A stretch of DNA of 51,270 nucleotides. It comes from an uncultured Aquimarina sp. (GTDB taxonomy: Bacteria > Bacteroidota > Bacteroidia > Flavobacteriales > Flavobacteriaceae). The stretch lies in NCBI GenBank assembly GCA_947495425.1, contig CANLYR010000033.1:1-51270 (forward strand), in the 5' to 3' direction. Under the pieces are notes generated by a model. That model was not told the DNA's origin, did no database searches, and saw nothing but the letters and a program-made list of their open reading frames with translations. Made by a program: the position numbers and the translations under genes. This document shows, piece by piece, positions 8,183 to 16,476 of this stretch; within the stretch, counting starts at the first letter, position 1; each line of letters starts with the position of its first letter.

Positions 8183-9255
8183 GAGTTTTTTTTAAGGGTT
8201 TCCAGGGATTCAAGATGATCGGATCTTATTTCGACCATTAGTATGGCTTGGGGGTCACCTTTAATAAAAAACCTGTTTTTTTGCTGTTCTAAGTTTTCTT
8301 TGGTGCAATCTAAAATAGTCTTGTCTAATACCTCGCAAAAATAGAGCTCGTATTTCATTACTTTTTCTACCATATACATACAAGATAAAATAGATGAAAA
8401 GTGTAAAACCAACATTAGATTTTCTTTTGGTGGTAAAGGATCTAATTGAAGTTTGATCTTTGTTATAAACGCAAGTGTACCTTCGCTGCCACTAAGCAAA
8501 CTGCAAATGTTAAAAAGTTTGGTGGTATCAGAAAAAATATCTGTCGTGACTAAAGTATCAATTGCATAACCTGTGTTGCGTCTATGTATTTCTGGCTTAG
8601 GAAAATTATTTTGAATTTGCCTTTTTACATCTCGGGCGGATAAAGTATCATACAATTTCTGATATATTTTCCCTTCAAGACAATTTTGATTTCTTTTTTG
8701 ATGAAATTCTTCTTTTGAAATTTCTTTGAAAATAACTTCACTTCTGTCAGATAAAACAGCATGAATTTCGATGACTTTGTCTCTAGTAACACCATATCGC
8801 AAGCTTGTAGATCCAGAACTATTGTTTCCAACCATTCCGCCAATCATGCAGCGATTGGATGTAGATGTATTTGGGCTAAAAAATAGATCGTAGGGTTTTA
8901 AAAAACGGTTTAGATCATCTCGTATTACTCCCGGCTCAACAACTATAGTTTGCTTTTTTATATCGAAATCTAAAGTTTTTGTAAAATGTTTGGCGATATC
9001 CACTACTATTCCGTTACCTATACTTTGCCCCGCTAGCGAGGTTCCGGCTGTTCTTGGGATAAGCCCAATTTTCTCTATAGTAGCAAATGATACCAAGGCT
9101 TTTAGGTCATTTACTGTCTTTGGAAAAGCGACCGCAATAGGTTTTTTCTTATAAACAGAAGCATCGGTTGAATACAAGATTTTTGAGAGCTCGTCAATAC
9201 ATAGTTCACCTTCTAATTTCTTGCCAAGTTCTTTAAGTTTTTGATCGGTAATCAT
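8119..9255 (-). CDS. Dehydrogenase fragment 1: FAD-binding (PCMH/FAD_binding_4) domain
   Basis: This is the first open piece of the broken dehydrogenase, ORF 378 residues. It contains the PCMH-type FAD-binding fold: A-V-A-F-P-K-T-V-N-D-L, then I-P-R-T-A-G-T-S-L-A-G-Q-S-I-G and M-I-G-G-M-V-G-N-N-S-S-G-S, the classic isoalloxazine and pyrophosphate contacts. The C-terminal FAD-oxidase domain begins after about residue 250. The last ~20 residues, after S-L-E-T-L-K-K, are out-of-frame sequence. The ATG at 9255 is the natural start. Confidence 0.75.
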   Translation of the reverse strand: MITDQKLKELGKKLEGELCIDELSKILYSTDASVYKKKPIAVAFPKTVNDLKALVSFATIEKIGLIPRTAGTSLAGQSIGNGIVVDIAKHFTKTLDFDIKKQTIVVEPGVIRDDLNRFLKPYDLFFSPNTSTSNRCMIGGMVGNNSSGSTSLRYGVTRDKVIEIHAVLSDRSEVIFKEISKEEFHQKRNQNCLEGKIYQKLYDTLSARDVKRQIQNNFPKPEIHRRNTGYAIDTLVTTDIFSDTTKLFNICSLLSGSEGTLAFITKIKLQLDPLPPKENLMLVLHFSSILSCMYMVEKVMKYELYFCEVLDKTILDCTKENLEQQKNRFFIKGDPQAILMVEIRSDHLESLETLKKNSCLLLIPLVYVKRFRYYKELK

Positions 9256-9630
9256 TATTTATAATTTGAGAAAAGTAGAATATCACACTTGTGTTATGAA
9301 TAATTAACTGCAATTAACAAAAAATAGCATTAAATGTGTAAAAATTATATCAATGATTTTGATTCTTATTTTTATATAAAAATATTTTAATTAATTGGTA
9401 TTCAAAATTTTAATAAAAATATATTACTGTTGCCTTATTAATAACATGTTTATTTGTGAAATATAGTATATCAAATAGATAAAATAAGACTATATATTTT
9501 TGGCTAACTAACCTACCTTTAAATAATTAATAAATTAGAAAGGAATTGACTTATATTTTGATTAAAATTCTATGTATAGTTTTTTAATTTTTTAGAGTAT
9601 TTCTTCTTGATAATTAAAATGCACTAAAAA
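9256..9630. other. Divergent intergenic region (dehydrogenase / PhyH operon)
   Basis: This very AT-rich 375-bp region separates the minus-strand dehydrogenase gene from the long plus-strand operon, and should hold promoters for both. Apart from the shared element at 9460-9522 I see no ORF or RNA gene here. Confidence 0.6.
9460..9522 (+). promoter_or_regulatory. Shared upstream element, copy A
   Basis: This stretch runs AATATAGTAT, a 10-base spacer, TAAAATAAGA, a T-run ending in G, an 11-base gap, and TACCTTTAA. The same order and spacing recur at 26673-26733 upstream of the GH2 gene, with a spacer two bases shorter. The last box resembles the Bacteroidota -7 element (TAnnTTTG) with a changed final base. 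It lies about 108 bp before the TTG start at 9631. It is a candidate promoter/operator for co-regulation. Confidence 0.45.
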
Positions 9631-10386
9631 TTGTTATCGATCGAACAAATATTATTTTTTAAGCATAATGGATACTTAATAGTAAATGATATTCTGGACT
9701 CAAAAGAGATTATTAGTTATAGAAGGTTATATGAAGATTTTTTATCAAATAAGATAGATGTTTCTAAATATAGGTCTGATCTTGGGTCTCATATTCAGAA
9801 TAATAAGAATGATAAAAAAGAACTAATCACCCAGATTATGGTGCCTAGCAGAGTGCTTCCTGATTTACTGGCTAGAAGTATGCATAAAATGACTTTAGAG
9901 TTGGCTAAAAGACTTTTGGGTTCTGATATGGAGCTAGATTTTGACATGTTAATAGATAAGGCCCCGCACACAAACACGGCAACACCATGGCATCAGGACT
10001 GTGCATATTGGGTGGATATGCCAGATAAGCGTGCTGTAAGTTGTTGGGTTGCTTTAGATGATACAACCAAAGACAATGGTTGCATGTGGTATGTGCCCAA
10101 ATCTCACCTTAATCCAGTACGTCCACATAAATCTGCAGGAAAAGGTGGAGGAGCATTAGAATGCTATGGTTCTGAAGGTGAGGCAATCGCTGCAGAAGTC
10201 TCGGCAGGTACTTGTATACTGCATCATGGAGGAACAGTTCATTATGCAAGAGGTAATTCAACAAACAAACGAAGAAGGGCATTTATTACTAATTACCGAC
10301 CAAAAGCAATGATCGAATTTGAACGAAAACTGGGGTTTGATCATACACAAGAAAGAAAAGTAAGAGACCAACAAGCAAAAGATTAA
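9631..10386 (+). CDS. Phytanoyl-CoA dioxygenase (PhyH) family protein 1
   Basis: 251-residue Fe(II)/2-oxoglutarate-dependent oxygenase of the PhyH family, probably cytoplasmic. The iron-binding triad is visible as W-H121-Q-D123 and H204 in G-T-V-H-Y-A-R-G-N-S, and a basic R-R-R-A supplies the usual 2-oxoglutarate-binding Arg. The start is TTG at 9631, since the only nearby upstream ATG (9619) meets a stop two codons later. It is the first gene of the plus-strand operon, with the TIM-barrel isomerase gene starting three bases after its stop. Bacterial PhyH enzymes hydroxylate or demethylate small molecules, and the substrate here is unknown. It differs clearly from the second PhyH gene at 21870. 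Confidence 0.85.
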   Translation: MLSIEQILFFKHNGYLIVNDILDSKEIISYRRLYEDFLSNKIDVSKYRSDLGSHIQNNKNDKKELITQIMVPSRVLPDLLARSMHKMTLELAKRLLGSDMELDFDMLIDKAPHTNTATPWHQDCAYWVDMPDKRAVSCWVALDDTTKDNGCMWYVPKSHLNPVRPHKSAGKGGGALECYGSEGEAIAAEVSAGTCILHHGGTVHYARGNSTNKRRRAFITNYRPKAMIEFERKLGFDHTQERKVRDQQAKD

Positions 10387-10388
10387 GG

Positions 10389-11192
10389 ATGAGGGTTAAT
10401 TTTTTTTGCCCCAGATGGGGAAGTGAACATTTGACTCTTACGGATTTTGTGGTCAAAGTAAAAGAATACGGTTATGATGGTATAGAAACTGGCATGCCGG
10501 AATCAGTAGCTGAACAACAAGAACTTTTGGGCTTATGTGACCAGTATGATTTATTATTAGTCCTTCAGCATTGGGAGGTTAGAGATCAAGATTTTGAAAC
10601 ACATAAAAACAAATTCATTGATCATTTAAATAAAATGGCAATGATGAAACCATATCGAATAAATTCTCACACCGGTAGAGACTATTTTAGTTTTAAAGAG
10701 AATAAACATTTGATTGCAGCATCCGAAAAAATAGAAACTATTTATAATGTACCTATCAGTCATGAAACACACCGAGGCCGTTTTTCTTTTGCTGCTCATG
10801 TCACAGAAAAATTTCTTAAAGATATAAGTCATTTGAGGTTAACCTTTGATGTTTCTCACTGGTTTTGTGTTGCAGAATCATTATTAGAAGATCAAAACGA
10901 AGCGGTGAAGTTGGCAATTTCCAGAACAGATCACATACATGCAAGGGTTGGATATGAACAAGGTCCTCAAGTCATAGATTTCAGAGATGAGCATTGGGCT
11001 GATGCACTTACTAGTAGCCTAAATGTTTGGGATGCTATAATTGCACAGAAAAAATCTAGAAATGAAGATGTTTGTATTACAACTGAGTTTGGCCCGGAGC
11101 CTTATTTAATCAAATGTGGGGATGTAGATCAATGGACATTAAATACCGCTCTTCTTGATTTGTTAAGAGATAGGTATGGTAAAAGTAATTAG
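10389..11192 (+). CDS. Sugar phosphate isomerase/epimerase-like TIM barrel (AP endonuclease 2 superfamily)
   Basis: 267-residue cytoplasmic protein of the xylose-isomerase-like TIM-barrel superfamily, which includes sugar epimerases, hydroxypyruvate isomerase and inosose dehydratase. It opens with a G-Y-D-G-I-E-T-G strand carrying a conserved Glu. Metal-site candidates follow at S-H-E-T-H-R-G-R, T-F-D-V-S-H-W, H-I-H-A-R-V-G and T-E-F-G-P, in the order expected for this fold. It starts three bases after the PhyH stop and its own stop is one base before the transporter ATG, so translation is probably coupled. The exact reaction cannot be assigned. Confidence 0.8.
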   Translation: MRVNFFCPRWGSEHLTLTDFVVKVKEYGYDGIETGMPESVAEQQELLGLCDQYDLLLVLQHWEVRDQDFETHKNKFIDHLNKMAMMKPYRINSHTGRDYFSFKENKHLIAASEKIETIYNVPISHETHRGRFSFAAHVTEKFLKDISHLRLTFDVSHWFCVAESLLEDQNEAVKLAISRTDHIHARVGYEQGPQVIDFRDEHWADALTSSLNVWDAIIAQKKSRNEDVCITTEFGPEPYLIKCGDVDQWTLNTALLDLLRDRYGKSN

Positions 11193-11193
11193 A

Positions 11194-12627
11194 ATGATTA
11201 GTAAAGATGAAAAAGTGACAATGAATAGTGTATCTGGATTAAATAAAAAATACCTGTTTCTAATATCACTTGCGGCCGGATTAGGAGGGTTTTTATTTGG
11301 ATTTGATACTTCAGTAGCCTCAGGTACCATCGGTTTTCTGAGGGTGCAATTTGATTTGGACCTCGGTATGGAAGGATGGGTAATGAGCTCAGCCTTAGTT
11401 GGAAGTATAGTAGGTGCTGCAATATCAGGGTTTCTTAGTGATCGCTTTGGAAGAAAGTCAATATTAATGGTTTCTGCACTGTTGTTTTTTATATCAGCTC
11501 TAGGAACGATGCTTCCAGAGACAGTGAGCGAGTTAATTAGTTATAGAATTGTAGGAGGTGTAGGAGTCGGTATTGCTGCAATGGTGTCACCACTTTATAT
11601 TTCTGAATTATCACCCCCTCAACTAAGAGGTAGACTGGTATCTTTCTATCAATTAGCTATCACCATTGGGATTCTTGTATCTTACCTATCCAATACATCG
11701 CTGCTTAGTTATTCAGAAAGTGCAAACTTGGATAGTGGTTTTGTAAAACGAATTTTTTCTGACGAAGTGTGGAGGGCTATGTTTGGTTCAGAAATATTTC
11801 CGTCTATCCTATTCTTTGTACTGTTATTTTTTGTTCCAAAAAGTCCAAGGTGGTTAATAAAAGTAGGAAAATCGGGTGAAGCCTTGAAAACGTTAATAAA
11901 AGTTCATGGTGAAGAAGCTGCACAAAAAGAAATAAAAGAGATACAAGAAACTGTGGAAGATGAGTCAAAAGGCATAACGCAACTATTTCAAAAAAAATTA
12001 AGGCCAGCATTGATTATTGGGATTATATTACCGCTTTTTGCACAAATGACAGGGATTTGTGCTGTGATCTATTATGCTCCTACGGTATTCGAAATGGCAG
12101 GTTTCCAGTCTGATTCTGCATTTGGGACCGCTGCTATAATAGGGTTCTTTAATATGTTATTTACCTTTGTCGCTATCTGGAAAATAGATACGTGGGGACG
12201 AAAACCTCTATTGATTTTTGGATTTATTGGCTTAGGTATAACCTTGTTTTTAATCGCTGCAATGTTACAATTGCAATCGTCGATCCCTGGTGGTATTGGG
12301 AATCTTATTGTAGTTTTCTTATTTATTACCTACATAGCCCTATTTGCCGCAACTGTAGGTCCGGGTCCTTGGGTTGTGATCTCAGAAATTTATCCAACAA
12401 AAATAAGAGGTAGAGCAATGGCAATAGGTACGCTTGCTACTTTTGTAGGCTCTGTTATAGTTACTCAAACCTTTCCCTTGCTAAGAGATTGGCTAGGAAT
12501 GGATTATACCTTTTTAATCTATGGTGTTTTTATGATTCCTGCAGCTTGGTTTGTTTGGAAGAAAATGCCAGAAACAAAAAATAAGACCCTAGAAGAAATA
12601 GAAAAGCAATGGTTCAAGAATGAATAA
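11194..12627 (+). CDS. MFS sugar porter (XylE/GLUT-like proton symporter)
   Basis: 477-residue inner-membrane transporter of the sugar porter family with about 12 membrane segments. Signature motifs are present in order: G-F-D-T-S in TM1, D-R-F-G-R-K-S after TM2, P-K-S-P-R-W-L after TM6, Q-M-T-G-I-C-A-V-I-Y-Y-A-P in TM7, W-G-R-K-P-L after TM8 and the C-terminal P-E-T-K-N-K-T-L-E-E-I-E. Such proteins import hexoses or pentoses with protons. I chose the ATG at 11194, one base after the preceding stop. An in-frame ATG at 11176 overlaps the isomerase gene, and one at 11221 is a third option. It is the only transporter in the large operon and is the likely entry route for sugars released by the hydrolases downstream. 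Confidence 0.9.
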   Translation: MISKDEKVTMNSVSGLNKKYLFLISLAAGLGGFLFGFDTSVASGTIGFLRVQFDLDLGMEGWVMSSALVGSIVGAAISGFLSDRFGRKSILMVSALLFFISALGTMLPETVSELISYRIVGGVGVGIAAMVSPLYISELSPPQLRGRLVSFYQLAITIGILVSYLSNTSLLSYSESANLDSGFVKRIFSDEVWRAMFGSEIFPSILFFVLLFFVPKSPRWLIKVGKSGEALKTLIKVHGEEAAQKEIKEIQETVEDESKGITQLFQKKLRPALIIGIILPLFAQMTGICAVIYYAPTVFEMAGFQSDSAFGTAAIIGFFNMLFTFVAIWKIDTWGRKPLLIFGFIGLGITLFLIAAMLQLQSSIPGGIGNLIVVFLFITYIALFAATVGPGPWVVISEIYPTKIRGRAMAIGTLATFVGSVIVTQTFPLLRDWLGMDYTFLIYGVFMIPAAWFVWKKMPETKNKTLEEIEKQWFKNE

Positions 12628-12699
12628 TCCAGATTAAAATAAACTCGTAAAAATTGGCGGGACGATTTAAAAAATATAACTAATGAAAAAGTTAAAAAC

Positions 12700-14115
12700 A
12701 TGAAAAAACATATAATCCATTTTTTATTGAGCATCTTTTTTTTAGCAAATATAAGTTGTGCAAGGGCCCAAATGAAGTTGGTTACTTCAACCAACGATAA
12801 TTTTTGGTTAGAGAGGACGGTAAATCCAGCTGAAAATAGTTCTTCAAACAATACCATTCTTATAGATACTTCTAAAGAATTTCAAGTTATTGATGGTTTT
12901 GGTGGATGTTTTAACGAAACAGGATATGAAGCGCTTCAGCTTGTAGATGAGGATCAACAAGAACAGATAATGAAATCATTATTTGATGCGTCCGGTACTG
13001 ATTTTAATATATGTAGAATGTCGATTGGAGCCAATGATTTTTCATTGGATTGGTATAGTCTTAATGAAACAATTAATGATTTCGAAATGACTGGTTTTAA
13101 TATCGAAAGAGATAAAAAACGACTCATCCCTTATATTAAATCTGCTCAGAAGTACCAGGCAGAACTTAAGGTGTGGGGTTCTCCTTGGTCTCCACCAATT
13201 TGGATGAAACATAACAGGCATTATGGAGGAAAAGCCACAAATATGGATTGGGGTCCTTTGTATGGAGATAACATGAAAGAGATATATGAAAACAATCGTT
13301 TTATAACAGAGGATAAGTACTATAAATCTTACGCCTTATACTTTTCAAAGTATATACAATCATACAAGGAACAGGGTATTAATATCTATTCGGTTCATCC
13401 TCAAAATGAAGTATTTGCCAATCAGCTTTTTCCAAGCTGTATATGGGCGGCAGAAGATCTTTCAGAGTTCACTAACAAATATTTGATACCAAAGTTAAAA
13501 ACTGATCATCCCAAAGTTGAGGTGTACTACGGGACACTAAATAACGATTCTATCGCCTACGTCGATGCCTTGATGAAAAATACCAAAGTAAAAGGAGTAG
13601 GTGTGCAATGGTACGGTATTAAAACGATAGGTGCCATTCATGAAAAGTATCCGGACCTAAAAATTATGCAAACCGAATCGGAGTGTAATAATGGTTTAAA
13701 CAATTGGTTTACCGCAGAGCATACTTTTGATTTGATGTATTCTTCTTTTAAGAACGGAGCGAATAGCTACATGTATTGGAATATGATATTAAATGAGATG
13801 GGTTTAAGTACTTGGATGTGGAGACAAAATAGCATGATTACTATTGATAGGTTTAGTAAAAAAGTGAGTTATAATCCAGAGTTTTATATAATGAAACATT
13901 TTAGCCACTATGTTAAGTCTGGAGCTCACTTGATCGAAATAAAAGAAGAGAAAATGAATTTGAAAACGCTCGCATTCAAAAATACTGATGGTAGTATTGT
14001 TGTGCTTATAGGAAATACTACAGATCAAAAGATACAAACTAATTTAAAAGTTGGAGATCGTATATACGAGCTAAATCTAGCAGCTCATTCGATTAGTACA
14101 GGTGTAGTAGAATAA
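12700..14115 (+). CDS. Glycoside hydrolase family 30 (glucosylceramidase-like)
   Basis: 471-residue secreted clan GH-A hydrolase with an N-terminal signal peptide ending A-R-A-Q at about residue 24. An earlier Cys (I-S-C) leaves open a lipoprotein. The family start I-D-G-F-G-G-C-F-N-E-T-G is followed by W-G-S-P-W-S-P-P-I-W-M-K, the acid/base region H-P-Q-N-E237 and the nucleophile region M-Q-T-E326-S-E, then a beta-sandwich C-terminus. GH30 enzymes cleave beta-glucosyl, beta-1,6-glucan, beta-xylosyl or beta-fucosyl linkages with retention. The specificity is not clear from the motifs. It precedes a GH3 gene, and together they could act as a beta-glycan pair in the periplasm or at the cell surface. 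Confidence 0.87.
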   Translation: MKKHIIHFLLSIFFLANISCARAQMKLVTSTNDNFWLERTVNPAENSSSNNTILIDTSKEFQVIDGFGGCFNETGYEALQLVDEDQQEQIMKSLFDASGTDFNICRMSIGANDFSLDWYSLNETINDFEMTGFNIERDKKRLIPYIKSAQKYQAELKVWGSPWSPPIWMKHNRHYGGKATNMDWGPLYGDNMKEIYENNRFITEDKYYKSYALYFSKYIQSYKEQGINIYSVHPQNEVFANQLFPSCIWAAEDLSEFTNKYLIPKLKTDHPKVEVYYGTLNNDSIAYVDALMKNTKVKGVGVQWYGIKTIGAIHEKYPDLKIMQTESECNNGLNNWFTAEHTFDLMYSSFKNGANSYMYWNMILNEMGLSTWMWRQNSMITIDRFSKKVSYNPEFYIMKHFSHYVKSGAHLIEIKEEKMNLKTLAFKNTDGSIVVLIGNTTDQKIQTNLKVGDRIYELNLAAHSISTGVVE

Positions 14116-14216
14116 AATTTAATTTTCATATAGTTTTTAATTAAATGTCATAATACCATAAAATGAACAGATCGTCTATCATAATTGTTTTAAATCGACT
14201 TATTAATTTCCCACAT

Positions 14217-16445
14217 ATGTTAAGATTAAAATTCTCAATAATTATTGCTGTTTGCTTTCTTTTTTCTTGCAAGAACGAAAAACAAGAACCTACACAGTTA
14301 TCGACCAATATCAAAAAAAATTATGATTATTTATACCAGGATCCTGAAGTATCTTTAGAAAATCGAATAGAAAACTTACTGTCCTTACTTACCATCGATG
14401 AAAAAATAGGCATGTTAAGAAACGAAAGTGTTGGTGTAGAACGATTAAATATACCTTTCTATAATTGGTGGAATGAAGCACTACATGGCGTGGCTAGAGC
14501 CGGCTCTGCAACTGTTTTTCCTCAATCTATTGGTCTGGCGGCAAGTTTTGATGATGATTTAATGCATAGGATAGGTAATGCAATCTCAGATGAGGCTAGA
14601 GCAAAATATAATGAAGCCATTGCCAATGATAACTATGATCATAATATGGGACTAACCTTTTGGTCTCCAAATATCAACGTATTTAGAGATCCAAGATGGG
14701 GAAGAGGTCAGGAAACCTATGGTGAGGACCCTTTTTTAATTTCTAGAATGGGTACTGCTTTTGTAAAAGGATTACAAGGAGAACAAGAAGATATGCTTAA
14801 GGTAGCTGCAGCAGCAAAACATTTCTATGTTCATAGCGGTCCTGAGAGCGTGCGCCACACCTTTAATGCAAGCCCTTCAAAACAAGATGTTCGACAAACA
14901 TATTTGCCAGGCTTCAAGTCTTTGGTTGAGAATAATGTAGAGGGTATTATGTGTGCCTATAACATGGTTGACGGAGAATCTTGCTGTGGTAGTTCTAAGA
15001 TATTGCAAGATGTTTTAAGGAAAGAATTGGGTTTTGAAGGATATATTTTATCCGATTGTGGGGCATTAGTTGATTTATATGATAACCATGGCAAAGCTAT
15101 AGATGCCATAGAAGCTGCGGCAATAGGTTTAAAAGCTGGTGTTAATTTGAATTGTGGTGATACGTACTCCAATCTCAAAAAAGCGCTAACAAAAGGATAT
15201 ATTAATGAAAATGATATTGACACAAATCTTCGACAACTACTTAATACCCGATTTAAGCTAGGTATGTTTGATCCCCATGGGAACCATCCGTACGATAGTA
15301 TTCCGGTTTCAGTTATTAACTCCAAGAAACATCAGGAGTTGGCTTATGAGGCAGCGATCAAATCATTTGTGCTATTAAAAAATGATGGTGTTTTACCTAT
15401 TAAACAAGACACAATTCGCAGTGTGGTCCTTACGGGGCCACACATGACTAGTGCAGACGTCCTTTTTGGAAACTATTCTGGTATCAGTCCTCATCTTTCT
15501 ACTATTTTAGAAGGTGTTTCTGCTAATTTAAATTCAGATACTCGTGCCATTTACAAGAAAGGAATTTTGCCTAGTAGTGAAAACCTTAATAAACCAACTT
15601 GGGCAATTTATGAGGCCCAACACTCAGACTTAACTATTGTAGCACTAGGTTTGGATATGACTATGGAGGGAGAAGAAGGTGATGCGATATCATCGCCTGC
15701 AAAAGGAGATCGAATTGACCTTAAATTACCGCCTAATCAAGTTGAATACCTGAAAAATTTGCGAGATGGGTATGAGAAGCCAATCGTAGTGGTGCTTACA
15801 GGAGGAAGTCCAATCAATATCGAAGAAATTTACGATTTTGCTGATGCGATATTATTTGCTTGGTATCCAGGTGAGGCAGGTGGAATGGCTGTAGGGGATG
15901 TTTTATTTGGTAAACGCAACCCTTCAGGTAAATTACCTATCACTTTTCCGAAAAATATTAATCAAATCCCGTCTTATGATAATTATTCAATGAAGGAGCG
16001 TACCTATAAATATATGAATGAACAACCAATGTTTCCTTTCGGATATGGACAATCTTATACCAATTTTCGGATAAAAGAGGTAGAGTTGCAAAAAAACAAT
16101 AAGGAAGATAAAAAGATTGTCATCCAAGGAGTTCTTCAAAACAAAGGAGAAATGTCCGGAGATGAGGTATTACAACTTTACGTAAAATACCCAAATAATG
16201 ATATCGAAGCACCAAAAGTACAGCTCATAGATTTTAAAAGATTAACAGTAACTGGACATACAGAAAAAGCATTTCGATTTGCATTGGATTATAAAGATTT
16301 GGAAGTATTTGATAAAAAAGGACAAAGCATATTGTTAAAAGGTAAGTATCAAATCATAATGTCCAATGCTGCACCAATTGCAAGAAGTAGCTCATTAAAG
16401 GGATATTTTCAAGAAGTAATCGAATTGTCTATCGAAGGAAACTAA
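14217..16445 (+). CDS. Glycoside hydrolase family 3 lipoprotein (beta-glucosidase/beta-xylosidase type)
   Basis: 742-residue exo-acting hydrolase with the full GH3 layout: N-terminal TIM-barrel domain, alpha/beta sandwich domain and a C-terminal Fn3-like domain. The nucleophile lies in L-S-D280-C-G-A-L, a variant common among GH3 xylosidases. Other landmarks are W-W-N-E-A-L-H-G-V-A, P-R-W-G-R-G-Q-E-T-Y-G-E-D-P and A-A-A-K-H-F. I chose the ATG at 14217 because it starts a typical lipoprotein signal (M-L-R-L-K-F... F-L-F-S-C). The longer frame from 14163 only adds 18 residues before it. It probably trims beta-xylosides or beta-glucosides in the periplasm. Confidence 0.9.
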   Translation: MLRLKFSIIIAVCFLFSCKNEKQEPTQLSTNIKKNYDYLYQDPEVSLENRIENLLSLLTIDEKIGMLRNESVGVERLNIPFYNWWNEALHGVARAGSATVFPQSIGLAASFDDDLMHRIGNAISDEARAKYNEAIANDNYDHNMGLTFWSPNINVFRDPRWGRGQETYGEDPFLISRMGTAFVKGLQGEQEDMLKVAAAAKHFYVHSGPESVRHTFNASPSKQDVRQTYLPGFKSLVENNVEGIMCAYNMVDGESCCGSSKILQDVLRKELGFEGYILSDCGALVDLYDNHGKAIDAIEAAAIGLKAGVNLNCGDTYSNLKKALTKGYINENDIDTNLRQLLNTRFKLGMFDPHGNHPYDSIPVSVINSKKHQELAYEAAIKSFVLLKNDGVLPIKQDTIRSVVLTGPHMTSADVLFGNYSGISPHLSTILEGVSANLNSDTRAIYKKGILPSSENLNKPTWAIYEAQHSDLTIVALGLDMTMEGEEGDAISSPAKGDRIDLKLPPNQVEYLKNLRDGYEKPIVVVLTGGSPINIEEIYDFADAILFAWYPGEAGGMAVGDVLFGKRNPSGKLPITFPKNINQIPSYDNYSMKERTYKYMNEQPMFPFGYGQSYTNFRIKEVELQKNNKEDKKIVIQGVLQNKGEMSGDEVLQLYVKYPNNDIEAPKVQLIDFKRLTVTGHTEKAFRFALDYKDLEVFDKKGQSILLKGKYQIIMSNAAPIARSSSLKGYFQEVIELSIEGN

Positions 16446-16476
16446 GGTCACGAAAAAAGTGAAACAACAGGCGATT

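Larger units (their letters stand above)
6330..9255 (-). pseudogene. FAD/Fe-S D-lactate (or glycolate)-type dehydrogenase, split by two frameshifts
   Basis: Read as one gene this would encode about 975 residues: an FAD-binding oxidase half fused to a 4Fe-4S and CCG-domain half, as in the FAD-binding and Fe-S-binding D-lactate/2-hydroxyacid dehydrogenases of Bacteroidota and YdiJ-type proteins. Two single-base losses break it, both in A-runs of the coding strand: 8186-8193 (8 A where 9 restore the frame) and 7833-7838 (6 A where 7 restore it). Restoring them rebuilds L-K-K-K-L-L-S-T-I-N-T and then V-K-K-Y-K-G-S-L-S-G-E-H-G-D-G. No other damage is visible and all domain motifs are intact, so sequencing error or a very recent lesion are both possible. 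Confidence 0.85.

Noticed and set aside
14163..14216. 18-residue N-terminal extension of the GH3 protein
   Set aside because: The extension would precede a complete lipoprotein signal peptide that starts at the internal ATG 14217.
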